From: JAACFF01 sp963807975
Lineage (GTDB): Bacteria > Chloroflexota > Anaerolineae > Promineifilales > Promineifilaceae
Length of the DNA: 64,000 bases
NCBI GenBank assembly: GCA_963807975.1
Contig: CAWEDV010000001.1
Coordinates: 2,170,001-2,234,000, forward strand
Direction: 5' to 3'
Shown: in pieces, positions 36,231 through 45,700 of the stretch
Position numbering within the stretch: the first letter of the stretch is position 1
How the letters are laid out: every line of letters starts with the position of its first letter
Translations under genes and position numbers: made by a program
The notes under the pieces: generated by a model
What the model was told of the DNA's origin: nothing
Databases searched by the model: none
Seen by the model: the letters and a program-made list of their open reading frames with translations, nothing else

Positions 36231-38297
36231 ATGAAAGGCTTCCTCGAAAACATTGCTCGAAAAATGTGGCCCGCGTTTGACAAATTGGCTGAGCTAGATC
36301 GCCTTCCCCTGCTGCGGGAACTGTTTGGAACGTTATATGGTCTACCATTTGTCGTTCTAGCTCTTGTCTGGCTTATTGCCGCAACGAACACAAGCGTGCT
36401 GCAAGAGCAGTGGACGGTTCTGCTTCAAATTTTGGGTTTAAGTGTGTTGGCTGGCAGGCTTTCCTTCTTTCAAATAACAGTCAGGCGTGATGGAGGCTAT
36501 GATTACAACGGCAGCAGTTTGGAAATCGTCATCGTCATGTCGGCGATGCTGCTTTTCGGTCCGACGGCCGTTTGGATACCGTTTTGGGGGCGGTTGATCG
36601 ATTCCGTAATAGATAGACCCTGGTCACTGCCTAAACAGCAACAAGAGAACAGGATTCGCAATCTGGTATTCAACCTAGGCCCAAGTATCGTGGGCTTGCT
36701 CTTGCTCCTATTGCTATATCAAGGGTTTGGAGGTCAATTCCCTCTCACGCAACTGACCCTGGCCACGTCCTGGCCTGCTTTTGTGGCGGTTTTAGTTTGG
36801 CTTCCCTGGGAAGGTCTCTTTATCCTCTCTTTTGGGCTGCTCCTGATTCATTTTCAACTTGCACCACCTTTAAACCAGGAAGAGCGGACTGGTTTTGGCA
36901 AGCGCATGTTCAACTTCTTTCTGGTGGCTCATTCACCTGCGTTCTTCGGCATTCTGGGTGCAGCCACCTATTCTCAATTAGGATTGCTGGCCTATCTCGT
37001 TTTTATGGGCGGCATCCTCTTGGCCAGCCTGTTGGCCCGCCGTTTGAGCCAACAAGCGATGTTAGGCCAACAACGATCCCGCGAGGTAGCGCAGTTAGAA
37101 CAGTTGGGAAGAGCTATCCTAGCCTCCCCGGTTGATGCGTCAACTTTACCCCAGGTCTTAGCAGACCACGTCCCACAAATGTTTGGATTTCATCAGATAG
37201 AGATACGGTTACATTCCGGTTCGACTCTACTTCAACTGCCGGAAGATAGGCCGCCCATGATAGAATCAATATGGGAGTGGCTACAGGTGAATCCAGAGCC
37301 CCATTCCATTGCAGCGGGAGAAACGCTGCCGTGGGTCAAGAAAACAGCCACCCATCCGCTCTATCTGAATCCAATAATATCTGCCGAAAAAGCTGAATCA
37401 ATAGGCGGCATTGTCCTGGCGCTGGATCACCTGTTTTTTGAAGAAAACGCAATGGATCTGGGACCTGCACTGCAAGTTCTAGCAGCGCAGATCGCTACGG
37501 CATTGCATCAAGCTGAAGTGCAGGCTCAAACCTTAGCGCATCAAAAAACTGTTCAAGAATTGCACTTTGCCTGGCAAATTCAGGCCAGCTTTTTGCCCGA
37601 CATATTACCTCAGATAGAAGGGTGGCAATTGGCGGCAACGTTGAAGCCGTGCAGAGAAACCTCTGGTGATTTCTATGATGTGATGTCTTTGCCCAATGGC
37701 CGGTTAGGTCTTCTTATTGCCGATGTCGCCGATAAAGGGATGGGTGCGGCCTTGTTTATGGCCTTAAGCCGTACGCTCATGCGAACCTATGCTTTTGAAC
37801 ATCAAACACGACCAGAACTGGTTTTACAGTCAACCAACCAACGGATATTGACCGATACACGCAATAATATGTTTGTAACCGTTTTCTACGGTATCCTTGA
37901 CCCGATCAGCGGGCGGTTAACCTACGCCAACGCCGGTCACAATCCCCCTTACCTTCTAAAAGCGCGAGCTGTCGATAAATCACCGGAATTAATCAAATCG
38001 GAGGGATTGCGTAACACGGGAATACCGCTGGGGATTCTTGAAGAAGCAGCCTGGGAAGCGAAATCGGTCACACTGGATTTTGGCGACACGTTGGTTATGT
38101 ACACCGACGGCGTCACCGAGGCCCAGAATTTACAGCAAGAGCTATTCGGCGATCGTCGCCTCCTGGAGATATCTCAGGATTACGTGAATGGCTCTGTGTC
38201 GGCAATGAAAGATGCTGTACTGGAGGCTGTTGAACGCTTTTCCGATGAGGCGGCTCCATGTGACGATGAAACGCTGCTGATTATCAAACGTCAGTAA
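36231..38297 (+). CDS. membrane PP2C/SpoIIE-type serine phosphatase with GAF domain
   Basis: A 688-residue signalling protein. About seven transmembrane helices (30-275) form a MASE-like sensory region. A GAF-like domain spans about 290-440, and a coiled segment leads to a SpoIIE/RsbU phosphatase domain (about 450-685) with GDFYDVMSL, IADVADKGMGAALFM, YANAGHNPPYLL and LVMYTDGVTEAQ metal-site motifs. Such proteins dephosphorylate anti-anti-sigma factors in partner-switching pathways, though no STAS or RsbW-like gene is in the window. ATG 36231 is used; GTG 36225 is also possible. Confidence 0.88.
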   Translation: MKGFLENIARKMWPAFDKLAELDRLPLLRELFGTLYGLPFVVLALVWLIAATNTSVLQEQWTVLLQILGLSVLAGRLSFFQITVRRDGGYDYNGSSLEIVIVMSAMLLFGPTAVWIPFWGRLIDSVIDRPWSLPKQQQENRIRNLVFNLGPSIVGLLLLLLLYQGFGGQFPLTQLTLATSWPAFVAVLVWLPWEGLFILSFGLLLIHFQLAPPLNQEERTGFGKRMFNFFLVAHSPAFFGILGAATYSQLGLLAYLVFMGGILLASLLARRLSQQAMLGQQRSREVAQLEQLGRAILASPVDASTLPQVLADHVPQMFGFHQIEIRLHSGSTLLQLPEDRPPMIESIWEWLQVNPEPHSIAAGETLPWVKKTATHPLYLNPIISAEKAESIGGIVLALDHLFFEENAMDLGPALQVLAAQIATALHQAEVQAQTLAHQKTVQELHFAWQIQASFLPDILPQIEGWQLAATLKPCRETSGDFYDVMSLPNGRLGLLIADVADKGMGAALFMALSRTLMRTYAFEHQTRPELVLQSTNQRILTDTRNNMFVTVFYGILDPISGRLTYANAGHNPPYLLKARAVDKSPELIKSEGLRNTGIPLGILEEAAWEAKSVTLDFGDTLVMYTDGVTEAQNLQQELFGDRRLLEISQDYVNGSVSAMKDAVLEAVERFSDEAAPCDDETLLIIKRQ

Positions 38298-38544
38298 GCA
38301 GTTTTTCACCTAGCGCGCGAAAAGAGATGTTTGCCAGGGGCAAGCAAAGTCGCAGGTTCATTCCCGATTTTCTGCCCAAGATGGGTCGGGCAAAGTGGGG
38401 CCAAGCCATGGAAACAGTATTTCGAGAAATTTTATGCTATAAAAGTGCGATGTGGCTAATTACTCTCGCTTAATCGATGATAACTAATTGCCAAGCCAGT
38501 TCAGCAGTTGTCGAGAAGCCCAAGGTGCAAATAAGGAGAATGAT

Positions 38545-38847
38545 ATGATAGTAGTTCGTGTAGTTTTTCAAGCAACGTTCGGCAAAGCAGATGATGTGGT
38601 CGCACGACTCAAGGAATCTATCAGTGGTTTGACTGATAAACGGGTAGCTTTCCTGCAGCCGCGCATTTTGACTGATCTCAGCGGGCGTTTCGATACGGTT
38701 GTTATTGAAACAATTCACGAAAGCCTCGCCGCGTATGAACAGGCGCGCCAAGCGATGTTGGAACGAGCAGCGGGATCTGAAGAACGACCCTCTCTCTTTG
38801 ACCTGGTGGAAACAGGTCGCAATGAGTATTGGACGATTGAGACGTAG
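38545..38847 (+). CDS. dimeric alpha-beta barrel (ABM-like) small protein
   Basis: A 100-residue protein with the beta-alpha-beta pattern of antibiotic-biosynthesis-monooxygenase/NIPSNAP-like barrels (MIVVRVVFQATFGKADDVVARLKE ... FDTVVIETIHESLAAYEQ). An AAGGAGA site stands before ATG 38545; a longer frame from 38488 has no ribosome site. The function is not predictable. It begins an accessory stretch with many broken genes. The 247 bases upstream hold no recognisable feature. Confidence 0.7.
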   Translation: MIVVRVVFQATFGKADDVVARLKESISGLTDKRVAFLQPRILTDLSGRFDTVVIETIHESLAAYEQARQAMLERAAGSEERPSLFDLVETGRNEYWTIET

Positions 38848-38899
38848 GCGACCAATCAGTTTGTAAGCACCATACCTTAGATTCCTCTTCTATGTGCGT

Positions 38900-39225
38900 A
38901 TGCTTCGGACACTGGTGCGCACGAAGTTATATCTTCCGCCCTTTCGTTCGAATCTCTTCCCTCGTACACATCTAATCAAACGTCTGAATCAGGGCTTTCA
39001 ATCACGCCACACACTTCCGAATTTCCTGCCGTGGCTGGAGTTTGCTAATCCATGCTGCCAGGTGCCTGGGTACCGCAGACTCATCTGCTCGCCGATATTG
39101 CCTGGCTTTCTTTGGAAAAAAATGATAATGTATTGATCCATTTTCTGACTTAAAGCCACTGTGGGTAGTGTGGGCATGATTAGCTCTGAGGTTAAAAAAC
39201 AGATCCAAGAGAGACTCAAGGATTG
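38900..39225 (+). pseudogene. remnant of a MalT/LuxR-family ATP-dependent regulator (N-terminal fragment)
   Basis: The reading MLRTLVRTKLYLPPFRSNLFP, then RTHLIKRLNQGF, matches the start of large MalT-type regulators (TKLYIPP..PNLVPRP.LIERLNQGL). The P-loop that should follow is lost by small indels. A later frame reads IAWLSLEKNDN (family AWLSLDEGDND), then a third frame LKATVGSVGMISS. At least two frameshifts are needed, and the remaining roughly 750 residues are absent. It fills much of the 750-base gap before the oxidoreductase gene; the rest shows nothing apart from the promoter at 39.4 kb. Confidence 0.7.
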
Positions 39226-39403
39226 AGTTAGGTTCCGCCCGCGCAAGATTGTTGAGAAAGCGAGATCAGACAGGATCTCAAACGGAACCCGAAAGACCTC
39301 TAGTATTCCTGTGCGTAAAAACTGGCAGGTCTTCCCTAAACACTCGGTAAAGTCTGGCTTCGGTTTGAGACCGGTCATGTTTGAATAGACTACACCGCGA
39401 ATA

Positions 39404-39445
39404 ACACTTTCGTGTCTTCAAATAACTCCGAGCTGCAAGTATAGT
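39404..39445 (+). promoter_or_regulatory. shared operator-promoter element, copy B
   Basis: ACACTTTCGTGT (39404-39415) is a perfect ACAC/GTGT dyad. It is followed 24 bases later by -10-like TATAGT (39440-39445). The downstream sequence GTGTATC also matches copy A. It precedes the quinone-oxidoreductase-like gene. Confidence 0.6.
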
Positions 39446-39601
39446 GCTTGTGTATCAAACCCGATCTGTGCTGAAGGTACATCGTATCGAGTTTGGCCTA
39501 GGACATGCCGGCGCCAAATAGACTGATCAAGATCTAGCATAATATGAATGCAATATCGAAAGAGCGTGAAGGCGATTTCGCAGCTACTTGAGGAGAACGT
39601 G

Positions 39602-40558
39602 ATGAAGGCAATCGTCTATGAAAGGTACGGTTCGGCCGATGTGCTCGAGCTTAAGGATATCGAACGACCAGCCCCAAACGCCGATGAGTTGCTGATCACG
39701 GTACGGACAGCGGCCGTTACTCCGCTCGACTGGCACTTTATGACTGGCACTCCGTTCTTGGCGCGCATCATGGCCGGGTTGTTCAAACCGAAACATAAGG
39801 TACTGGGCACGCAGATAGCGGGGCATGTCGAAGCGGTGGGGAAAAATGTGACGCGTTTTAAACCTGGAGACGAAGTGTTCGGGAGAAGCGTGAAATGTGG
39901 GGGATTTGCGGAGCATGTGTGTATCCCGGAAGATGAAGCGTGGATGAAGCCGGTCGCGATGCCATTTGAGGAAGCAGCGGCCGTTCTTTTTTCGGCGATG
40001 ACGGCCCTGATTTGCCTGGTTGATTTGGGGCAGCTGCAGCCCGGGCAAAAGGTTTTGATCAACGGCGCATCGGGTGGTGTAGGCACATTGGCCGTGCCGA
40101 TCGCCAAGGAGATTGGGGCCGAAGTAACGGCCGTGTGCAGCGGAAGAAACCTGGAACTAGTACGTTCGCTTGGCGCAGACCAGGTGATCGACTACACGGA
40201 AGTGGATTTCACTCAGAATGGGGAGCGTTACGACTTGATTTATGATGCCGTGGGCAAACGATCCTTTGCCGACTGCCAGCGTGTTCTAGACCTTGAGGGC
40301 ATTTATGTCACAACCGCATTTTCGCCGCTTCTTGCACTTAAAGGGCAGTGGATATCCAGGACAGGAGGCCAGAAGATGATTCCGATGCCCCCGGTAGAAC
40401 CAAAACAAATGGTGAAGGAGCTTTTCGAAAACCTTCTTGAAGAAGGCAAGCTATCGCCGATCATTGACAGATCTTACCCGTTGAACAAAGTCCCTGAGGC
40501 CTTCCGCTATTATGAAAAAGGACATACCCGTGGCAGAGTTGTTATTAAGGTGAGCTGA
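39602..40558 (+). CDS. NAD(P)-dependent medium-chain oxidoreductase (quinone reductase-like)
   Basis: A 318-residue zinc-free MDR enzyme. It starts MKAIVYERYGSADVLELKDIERP, with GTQIAGHVEAVGKNVTRFKPGDEVFG and the NADPH motif INGASGGVGTLAVPIAKEIGAEVTAVC. It resembles QOR/zeta-crystallin-like and NAD(P)-dependent alcohol dehydrogenases common in Chloroflexota. A GAGGAG site stands eight bases before ATG 39602; the frame's earlier start at 39548 is disfavoured. It is driven by the shared operator-promoter copy B. A broken hydrolase gene follows. Confidence 0.88.
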   Translation: MKAIVYERYGSADVLELKDIERPAPNADELLITVRTAAVTPLDWHFMTGTPFLARIMAGLFKPKHKVLGTQIAGHVEAVGKNVTRFKPGDEVFGRSVKCGGFAEHVCIPEDEAWMKPVAMPFEEAAAVLFSAMTALICLVDLGQLQPGQKVLINGASGGVGTLAVPIAKEIGAEVTAVCSGRNLELVRSLGADQVIDYTEVDFTQNGERYDLIYDAVGKRSFADCQRVLDLEGIYVTTAFSPLLALKGQWISRTGGQKMIPMPPVEPKQMVKELFENLLEEGKLSPIIDRSYPLNKVPEAFRYYEKGHTRGRVVIKVS

Positions 40559-40585
40559 TCGAAAAGAACTATAAGAAGGTTTAGC

Positions 40586-40754
40586 GTGATAGTTGCCGCT
40601 ATTGTTGGCGTTCTCATTATTGCCGGTCTAGGGCTGATTATCATGAAGCCAAGAGCTCCCAAACACAACGGGCAGCATAAACAATGTCAGCGAATTGGAG
40701 GATTATCTCGAAGAGGTAGTCGGCGCGCAACATCCTCCCAGTTTAACTGCATAG
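40586..40754 (+). pseudogene. truncated serine hydrolase (beta-lactamase family) N-terminus
   Basis: From GTG 40586 the frame gives a transmembrane segment (IVAAIVGVLIIAGLGLIIM) and a basic stop-transfer region. One base off near 40,675, the sequence reads NNVSELEDYLEEVVGAQHPPSLTA then stop. Membrane-anchored class-C beta-lactamase-like hydrolases begin this way (SELEAYLE..V..G.PPGLS). The catalytic domain is missing. The ending at PPSL suggests a deletion exactly there. Confidence 0.55.
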
Positions 40755-40944
40755 CACCTGCTTGACATATACACCCCTTTCTTCCCAATGCTAAAATTGA
40801 GTTATTTGATTTGGGAAAGGGCACAATCGCCATATCTACAGCAAACTTGGGGTAAAGAATCGCACTCAAGCGGTTAATAAAGCAGCCACTCTCTAAATCG
40901 TCAATCATAATTAGAACGACATCTGGTAATAACACTGACGAACA

Positions 40945-40986
40945 ACACTTTGGTGTCTTATGCCACGCCCTCCCTGCTGGTATATT
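40945..40986 (+). promoter_or_regulatory. shared operator-promoter element, copy C
   Basis: ACACTTTGGTGT (40945-40956) is followed 24 bases later by TATATT (40981-40986) in the context GCTGGTATATTGCCC, close to copies A and B. It precedes the alpha/beta hydrolase gene, whose possible ATG at 40994 is seven bases after the -10 box. Confidence 0.6.
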
Positions 40987-40993
40987 GCCCTTA

Positions 40994-41923
40994 ATGCAAA
41001 AAGAGAAGGCAAGGTACGGAATGGAGAGAACAGCCAGAAACAGCCAACAGATTCTTTTAAGCGACATCCGAAAACTGGGTTATGATGAGCACGGCGCAGT
41101 TGATGGCCTACCAGTGTTCTTTATGCATGGCTTTCCTGGTTCGCGTCTCGACTGGCGAATGTTTGATAACAGCAATCTGGCCCAAGAATTGAATGTGCGC
41201 ATTATCGCCTTGGACCGCCCGGGCATGGACCTCTCTGATTTCCAGCGCGGACGCGAGCTGTTGGATTGGGCAGATGATATGCAGGAAGCGGTGGATGCTT
41301 TGCACCTGGAGAAGTTTGCAGTCCTGGCGATTTCGGGCGGAGGGCCGTACGGCGCGTTTTTCGCATTTAAGCTTCGGAATCGGCTGACGGCGACGGCGAT
41401 TGTCTGGGGCATGGGGCCGGCTTATGCACCAGGAATGAAGGCAGGGGGATCGTGGACGCTGCCTGGAAAACCGGCGCTGATACGCAAGCTGCTGCTGCTG
41501 TTGATGGCGCAAACGGTACGCAAGCAGCCGGAGCGAATGGAACCGCAGTTCTTGGAAGCGGTGTCGGATACGGATCGGGAACTTTGGCAAAGGAAACCAG
41601 AGCTAATCAAGTTGAACCTCAAAAGTTGGGATGAGGCATTTAAATCAGGAACAGGTGGGGTTCAGCAAGAGGCGGAGCTGTATAAACGGTCCTGGGGGTT
41701 CGAGCTGGCGGAAATTCAAAGCCCTGTGCTTTTGTGGCAGGGAACGGATGATGACAATGTGCCGCCTTTGGTAGGCCATTATATGGCGCAGGCGATTCCC
41801 AACTGCCGCGCTGCCTTCATGGAAGGGGAAGGACATTTTACCTTGCCCTATCGGCATATGGGTGAAGTCCTGCGGGCGTTAATAGAGGCGTCTTCGGCAG
41901 CCGCTGGTAAGAAGGCTACTTGA
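40994..41923 (+). CDS. alpha/beta hydrolase
   Basis: A protein of about 309 residues of the alpha/beta hydrolase fold. The oxyanion region is VFFMHGFPGSRLDW, the nucleophile elbow is AISGGGPYGA (Ser at ISGGG), the acid lies in WQGTDDDNVPP and the histidine in EGEGHFTLP. Epoxide hydrolase, esterase or haloperoxidase-type chemistry is possible. Two starts compete: ATG 40994, which would be leaderless from the -10 box at 40981-40986, and ATG 41021 (MERTARNSQQ), which has a weak AAGG site. Family alignment alone does not decide. Confidence 0.8.
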   Translation: MQKEKARYGMERTARNSQQILLSDIRKLGYDEHGAVDGLPVFFMHGFPGSRLDWRMFDNSNLAQELNVRIIALDRPGMDLSDFQRGRELLDWADDMQEAVDALHLEKFAVLAISGGGPYGAFFAFKLRNRLTATAIVWGMGPAYAPGMKAGGSWTLPGKPALIRKLLLLLMAQTVRKQPERMEPQFLEAVSDTDRELWQRKPELIKLNLKSWDEAFKSGTGGVQQEAELYKRSWGFELAEIQSPVLLWQGTDDDNVPPLVGHYMAQAIPNCRAAFMEGEGHFTLPYRHMGEVLRALIEASSAAAGKKAT

Positions 41924-42015
41924 GAATTTCAATGCAATCATCAGCCGATGTATCCTAGCGTGGTGACAATTTCCTGGCTACTGCTGCTATCCCCATCTCT
42001 TGACCGAGGTGTGTG

Positions 42016-42273
42016 ATGAGTAAAAGGCAATATGACGTTAAAGGTAAGCGGTATGAAATCATGGTCAAAGGGCATCTTGACCAGAATTGGTCGGATTGGT
42101 TTACCAGCATATCGATCAGGCATGAAAAGGACGGGACCACAACGATCATCGCCGAGGATTTGGACCAGGCTGCATTACATGGTTTATTGAAGAGAGTTCG
42201 AGATCTAGGGCTGCCGCTGCTGGCGGTCAACCAAGTGGACAGCAAGCCGGAAATTGAGCCGACAAATGAGTGA
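42016..42273 (+). CDS. small protein of unknown function, 85 aa
   Basis: Begins MSKRQYDVKGKRYEIMVKGHLDQNWSDWF and continues with alternating strands, then ALHGLLKRVRDLGLPLLAVNQVD. The GHLDQNWSDWF...DQAALHGLLKRVRDLGLPL pattern is common to short uncharacterised proteins in soil and sludge bacteria. It is soluble, with no cofactor motif. The stop overlaps the next gene's ATG by eight bases, so translation is coupled. Confidence 0.7.
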   Translation: MSKRQYDVKGKRYEIMVKGHLDQNWSDWFTSISIRHEKDGTTTIIAEDLDQAALHGLLKRVRDLGLPLLAVNQVDSKPEIEPTNE

Positions 42274-43033
42274 GTCTAGGCTGTCCGGGGAACAAACAAA
42301 TAGGGAAAGATTGGGCGATCTGCTGCGCACAAATAGATTGGCAATTTTTCTGGAAATCGTGGTCGTCTTGCTGCCCCTTTATTTGGGATTAATCCTGGGC
42401 GATCGATCAAGCCCAGATTATGTTCCTCTGGGCGGCGATATTGCCCTTCTGCGGGCCCCGGTGACTTATCTCGGTCTGCTGATCAGCTTGCTGCTGCTTT
42501 GGGGTTCGTCTAGAGTCCGCGGTGCCGGCTGGAGCGATTATGGCCTGGCACAGCCGAAAAGCTGGCTGCGCACCGTGTTGCTGGGTCTGGGCGTTGCTTT
42601 GGCCATCTTGGGGGTGGTTGTTTTACTAATCAACCCGCTGGTGAACGCGCTGCCCAATGTCCAGCCGCGGGACATAAGCCATTTTGATTTTCTGAATGAC
42701 AATCTTCCAAACTTGATCATTCAATTGATCGTTATCTGGATAACGGCCGCATTCCTGGAAGAGTTCATTTTCCGCGGCTACTTGTTGAAACGCCTGGTTG
42801 ATTTGTAGGGCAATCGTACAAAGATAGCCTGGCTGATCGCTGTCTTGGGTCAGGCTTTCATCTTCGGATTGGCGCATGCGTATCAAGGAGCGGCTGGGAT
42901 GTTCAAAACCGGCGCCATTGGCCTGGTTTTCGGGATCGCCTACCTAGCTGTGCAGCGCAGCTTATGGCCCTTGATCCTGGCCCATGGTTTAATTGATACG
43001 ATCGATATGATCACGCATTATTTCGGCGGCTAA
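42266..43033 (+). pseudogene. CPBP-family intramembrane protease split by an in-frame TAG
   Basis: The frame codes a polytopic protein with the CPBP motifs in order: EEFIFRG (EExxxR), then FGLAH and LAHGLID. A single TAG at 42806-42808 stops translation between motif 1 and motif 2. The same frame continues without any other change to 43033 (GNRTKIAWLIAVLGQAFIFGLAHAYQG). Without the stop it would be 255 residues, a normal length. CPBP proteases process prenylated or peptide substrates in the membrane. It is either a recent nonsense mutation or, much less likely, readthrough. Confidence 0.8.
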
Positions 43034-43037
43034 AAAT

Positions 43038-43798
43038 ATGGACGCCTCCGAAAAGGTTAGATTGGGCAGTTACTGGTGGACGATTTACCAGATCATCCAC
43101 CATTGCAAAGGGAGTATGGTGATGGCGGATAGAGGGTTCAACCCGTCGATTTTGGAAGAGGGACTTGGAGCATTGTCGATTGGCGCTTGTATTGTGGGCA
43201 GCCCTTTGTTACGGCCGTGGTACGGTAAATGGGGCGCAACCACAGCAGAATTGGCGATGTCACTTCCTGGAGATGAGCTGGTACCCGATCCCGTCCTGAC
43301 GGCCAACCGGGCGATCAGCATCGCAGCCCCTGCGAAGGAGATTTGGCCCTGGCTGCTGCAGTTAGGGCAGGGGCGCGGCGGATTTTACAGCTACCAACGT
43401 CTGGAAAACCTGGTGGGCTGTAATATCCACAACGCGGATCAGATTGTTCCCGAATACCAGAATTTGCAGGTCGGGGAACTGGTGCGGCTTGGCCCAGAGG
43501 GGATGCCCGCCTTCACCGTTGCCGCTATCAAACCTGGTTCGGCGCTGATCTTACGCGGGGACATGCCTGATTCAAAAGGGAATGACACAACTTGGATCTG
43601 GATCTTCTCTTTTTAAGAACCATCGATCAAAAAACCAGCAGGCTGATGGTGCGCACGCGTTTGAATTATGCCTCAAATTTCGGCAACCGCTTGATGTGGC
43701 GCGTTTTCACGGACCCAATTTCATTCAATATGGAGCGTAAAATGCTGCAGGGGATCAAGGCGCGAGCGGAGGCCTTTGTCTCAAATAGGCATCAATAA
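43038..43798 (+). pseudogene. SRPBCC-like protein with a frameshift in a T-run
   Basis: The first frame reads to TTWIWIFSF and stops at 43616. The protein clearly continues in another frame as LRTIDQKTSRLMVRTRLNYA...MERKMLQGIKARAEAF. The shift falls in a T5 run near 43,607, so one T was lost or miscalled. The joined protein would have about 250 residues: an N-terminal hydrophobic segment and then the SRPBCC core (ANRAISIAAPAKEIWPWLLQLGQGRGGFYSY), typical of polyketide-cyclase-like lipid-binding proteins. A real mutation and a sequencing error cannot be told apart here. Confidence 0.75.
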
Positions 43799-43807
43799 GA
43801 GAGCATT

Positions 43808-44224
43808 ATGTTGAATATTGGATTGGCACTCTTTCTAGTTGCCCACGGTTTGGTTCATTCAATCCTGGCCATTGCTCCCACTCCCAGCGACCCCGATGCT
43901 ACACCAGGTACGTTTTTTACGGCCGTGGAACGAAGCTGGTTGCTGCCGCAGTTAGGTTTGGCAGCGCCGACCATCCGCTGGATCGGGCTGCTCCTGGTCG
44001 CTTTGTCGACCTTGGGTTTCATACTAGCTGGCCTGGGCATTTTGGGGGTGCCTGGCCTGAGTGGGGTATGGCGTTCGATCGCCGTTGTCTCCTCTTCTGG
44101 GTCGCTGCTGTTATTGATTCTATTTTGGCATCCGTGGTTGATCATCGGGGTTCTGATCGACATCGGGATTCTGGTTTCTCTATTGATTGTGAAGTGGCCG
44201 CCCATAGCCATGATTAGTTCGTAA
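43808..44224 (+). CDS. small four-helix membrane protein
   Basis: A 138-residue hydrophobic protein with segments at about 2-18, 57-80, 88-107 and 109-130. The N-terminal pattern LALFLVAHGLVHSIL followed by a soluble loop (APTPSDPDATPGTFFTAVERSWLL) is shared with small uncharacterised membrane proteins in Chloroflexota. The function is unknown. It is the last gene of a close plus-strand cluster from 42,016. Confidence 0.65.
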   Translation: MLNIGLALFLVAHGLVHSILAIAPTPSDPDATPGTFFTAVERSWLLPQLGLAAPTIRWIGLLLVALSTLGFILAGLGILGVPGLSGVWRSIAVVSSSGSLLLLILFWHPWLIIGVLIDIGILVSLLIVKWPPIAMISS

Positions 44225-44632
44225 TCCAGAGATCATCACCTATCTTCGGATCGTCTCTGGAACTGCTGGGCAGCTTGTAAGACTGGACCAAGTAGAACAC
44301 CAACATCCAACTTGTCTTGATTAAGCGTACCGGTCGACATCACATCGCTATCCCTTCACCAACAATTATAGACGACGTATCGGGAGCTACGATCACCGTT
44401 TGAGATTTTGATCCTATGTTCTTGCACAGCTTCGTCAATCCAGAGGCAGGATTTAGAAGAGCGCGATGCTTCTAGGCAAGCAACGGTGGATGCCTATCCT
44501 GAATATGCCATGGAGACATTTCTGCAGTAGGGGGCGGGTCGCATGGTTCCAAAATAGGGGGTCGTATTTGCCAAAGGTTCTGGTAAACTACACAGCTTGT
44601 CTTGGTGAACCAAATGGTCGGAAAACGTGTTG
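44225..44632. other. intergenic region without recognisable gene
   Basis: 408 bases between a membrane protein and the EamA gene. Short open frames occur (for example one ending in DAYPEYAMETFLQ near 44,530) but none resembles a known protein. No repeat or clear promoter pair was found. It may be eroded coding sequence, given the decayed neighbours. Confidence 0.4.
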
Positions 44633-45592
44633 ATGCAGGAAGATAGAAAAAAAACGTTTAAAATTATCCTGGCTTTCGCCGCGGTTTATATTATCTGGGG
44701 CACGACCTATCTGGCGATCCGCGTGGCGGTGGAAACGATCCCACCTTTTCTCATGGCCGGAACGCGCTTCCTTACAGCCGGCCTGCTGGTTTATTTTTTC
44801 TTGCGCTTGCGCGGCGTACAAGCACCGCAGCGCTTCCAGTGGCGGACTGGCTTAATAGTGGGCGCGCTCATGGTGGGCGGAGGCAGTGGGCTGCTGCACT
44901 GGGCGGAACAGACCATTCCCTCAGGCATCGCGGCCCTAATTATCGCCACGATTCCGCTGTGGATCGTCTTCCTCGACTGGCCGTTTTTTAGGGGCGGCAG
45001 TCCGAGCACGCGGGTAATCGTCGGGCTGGTATTGGGGTTTGCGGGCATTATCCTGTTGGTAGGACCGGGGCAATTAGCGGGAACGGCCGTCTTCAGTTGG
45101 TCTGCTTTGCTGGTTCTGTTGCTGTCACCGATTTTTTGGAGCATTGGCTCCCTCTATTCGCGCGACGCCGACATGCCCAAAAACAGCTTCATGCTCTCCG
45201 GTATGGAAATGATCATGGGCGGTGCAGTCCTGCTTGTGGTTGGTTTGTTCATCGGCGAGGCACAGCGTCTGCATCTGGCAGCAATCCCACCCCTTTCCTG
45301 GCTGGCATTCCTCTATCTCCTCGTTTTTGGCTCAATCATCGGGTTCAGCGCCTATACCTACCTATTGAAAAACGTCAGCGCCGCCAAAGCATCGACCTAC
45401 AGCTATGTCAATCCAGTCATTGCCGTTTACTTGGGCTGGCTCATCCTCAACGAACCTATTTCGGCTACGACTATCGTCGCCATGGGCATCATCGTCGTCG
45501 CTGTCATTCTGATCACGACCAGCCAAGCAACTCTACCGGTAAGCGATCAGCAAAACTTACGTTTGCCTGAGGCAGGGGAAACAACCGAATGA
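44633..45592 (+). CDS. EamA/DMT-superfamily exporter
   Basis: A 319-residue transporter with ten hydrophobic helices in two EamA repeats (about 15-140 and 155-290). Signatures are YIIWGTTYLAIRVAVETIPPFLMAGTRF in the first repeat and SAAKASTYSYVNPVIAVYLGWLILNEP in the second, as in YedA/RhaT-like metabolite or amino-acid exporters. The start is ATG 44633; GTG 44627 is also possible. The substrate is not predictable. Confidence 0.9.
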   Translation: MQEDRKKTFKIILAFAAVYIIWGTTYLAIRVAVETIPPFLMAGTRFLTAGLLVYFFLRLRGVQAPQRFQWRTGLIVGALMVGGGSGLLHWAEQTIPSGIAALIIATIPLWIVFLDWPFFRGGSPSTRVIVGLVLGFAGIILLVGPGQLAGTAVFSWSALLVLLLSPIFWSIGSLYSRDADMPKNSFMLSGMEMIMGGAVLLVVGLFIGEAQRLHLAAIPPLSWLAFLYLLVFGSIIGFSAYTYLLKNVSAAKASTYSYVNPVIAVYLGWLILNEPISATTIVAMGIIVVAVILITTSQATLPVSDQQNLRLPEAGETTE

Positions 45593-45700
45593 ACTATGCA
45601 TCATCCCGGAATAGACCCCCGTTTTCTAACGGATTCCCCACATTTCAACGACTGATGAACGAGCTAATTGTCTCTCTACTGGAGAGCTGGATCTGGACCA

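Noticed and set aside
40687..41067. 126-residue minus-strand frame
   Set aside because: It runs antisense through the truncated hydrolase, promoter copy C and the start of the next gene; no protein-like features.
42806..42808. Genetic-code change or pyrrolysine at TAG
   Set aside because: TAG ends several normal genes in this window at the expected family length, and no pylS/pylT-like gene is seen; kept only as a low-interest observation.
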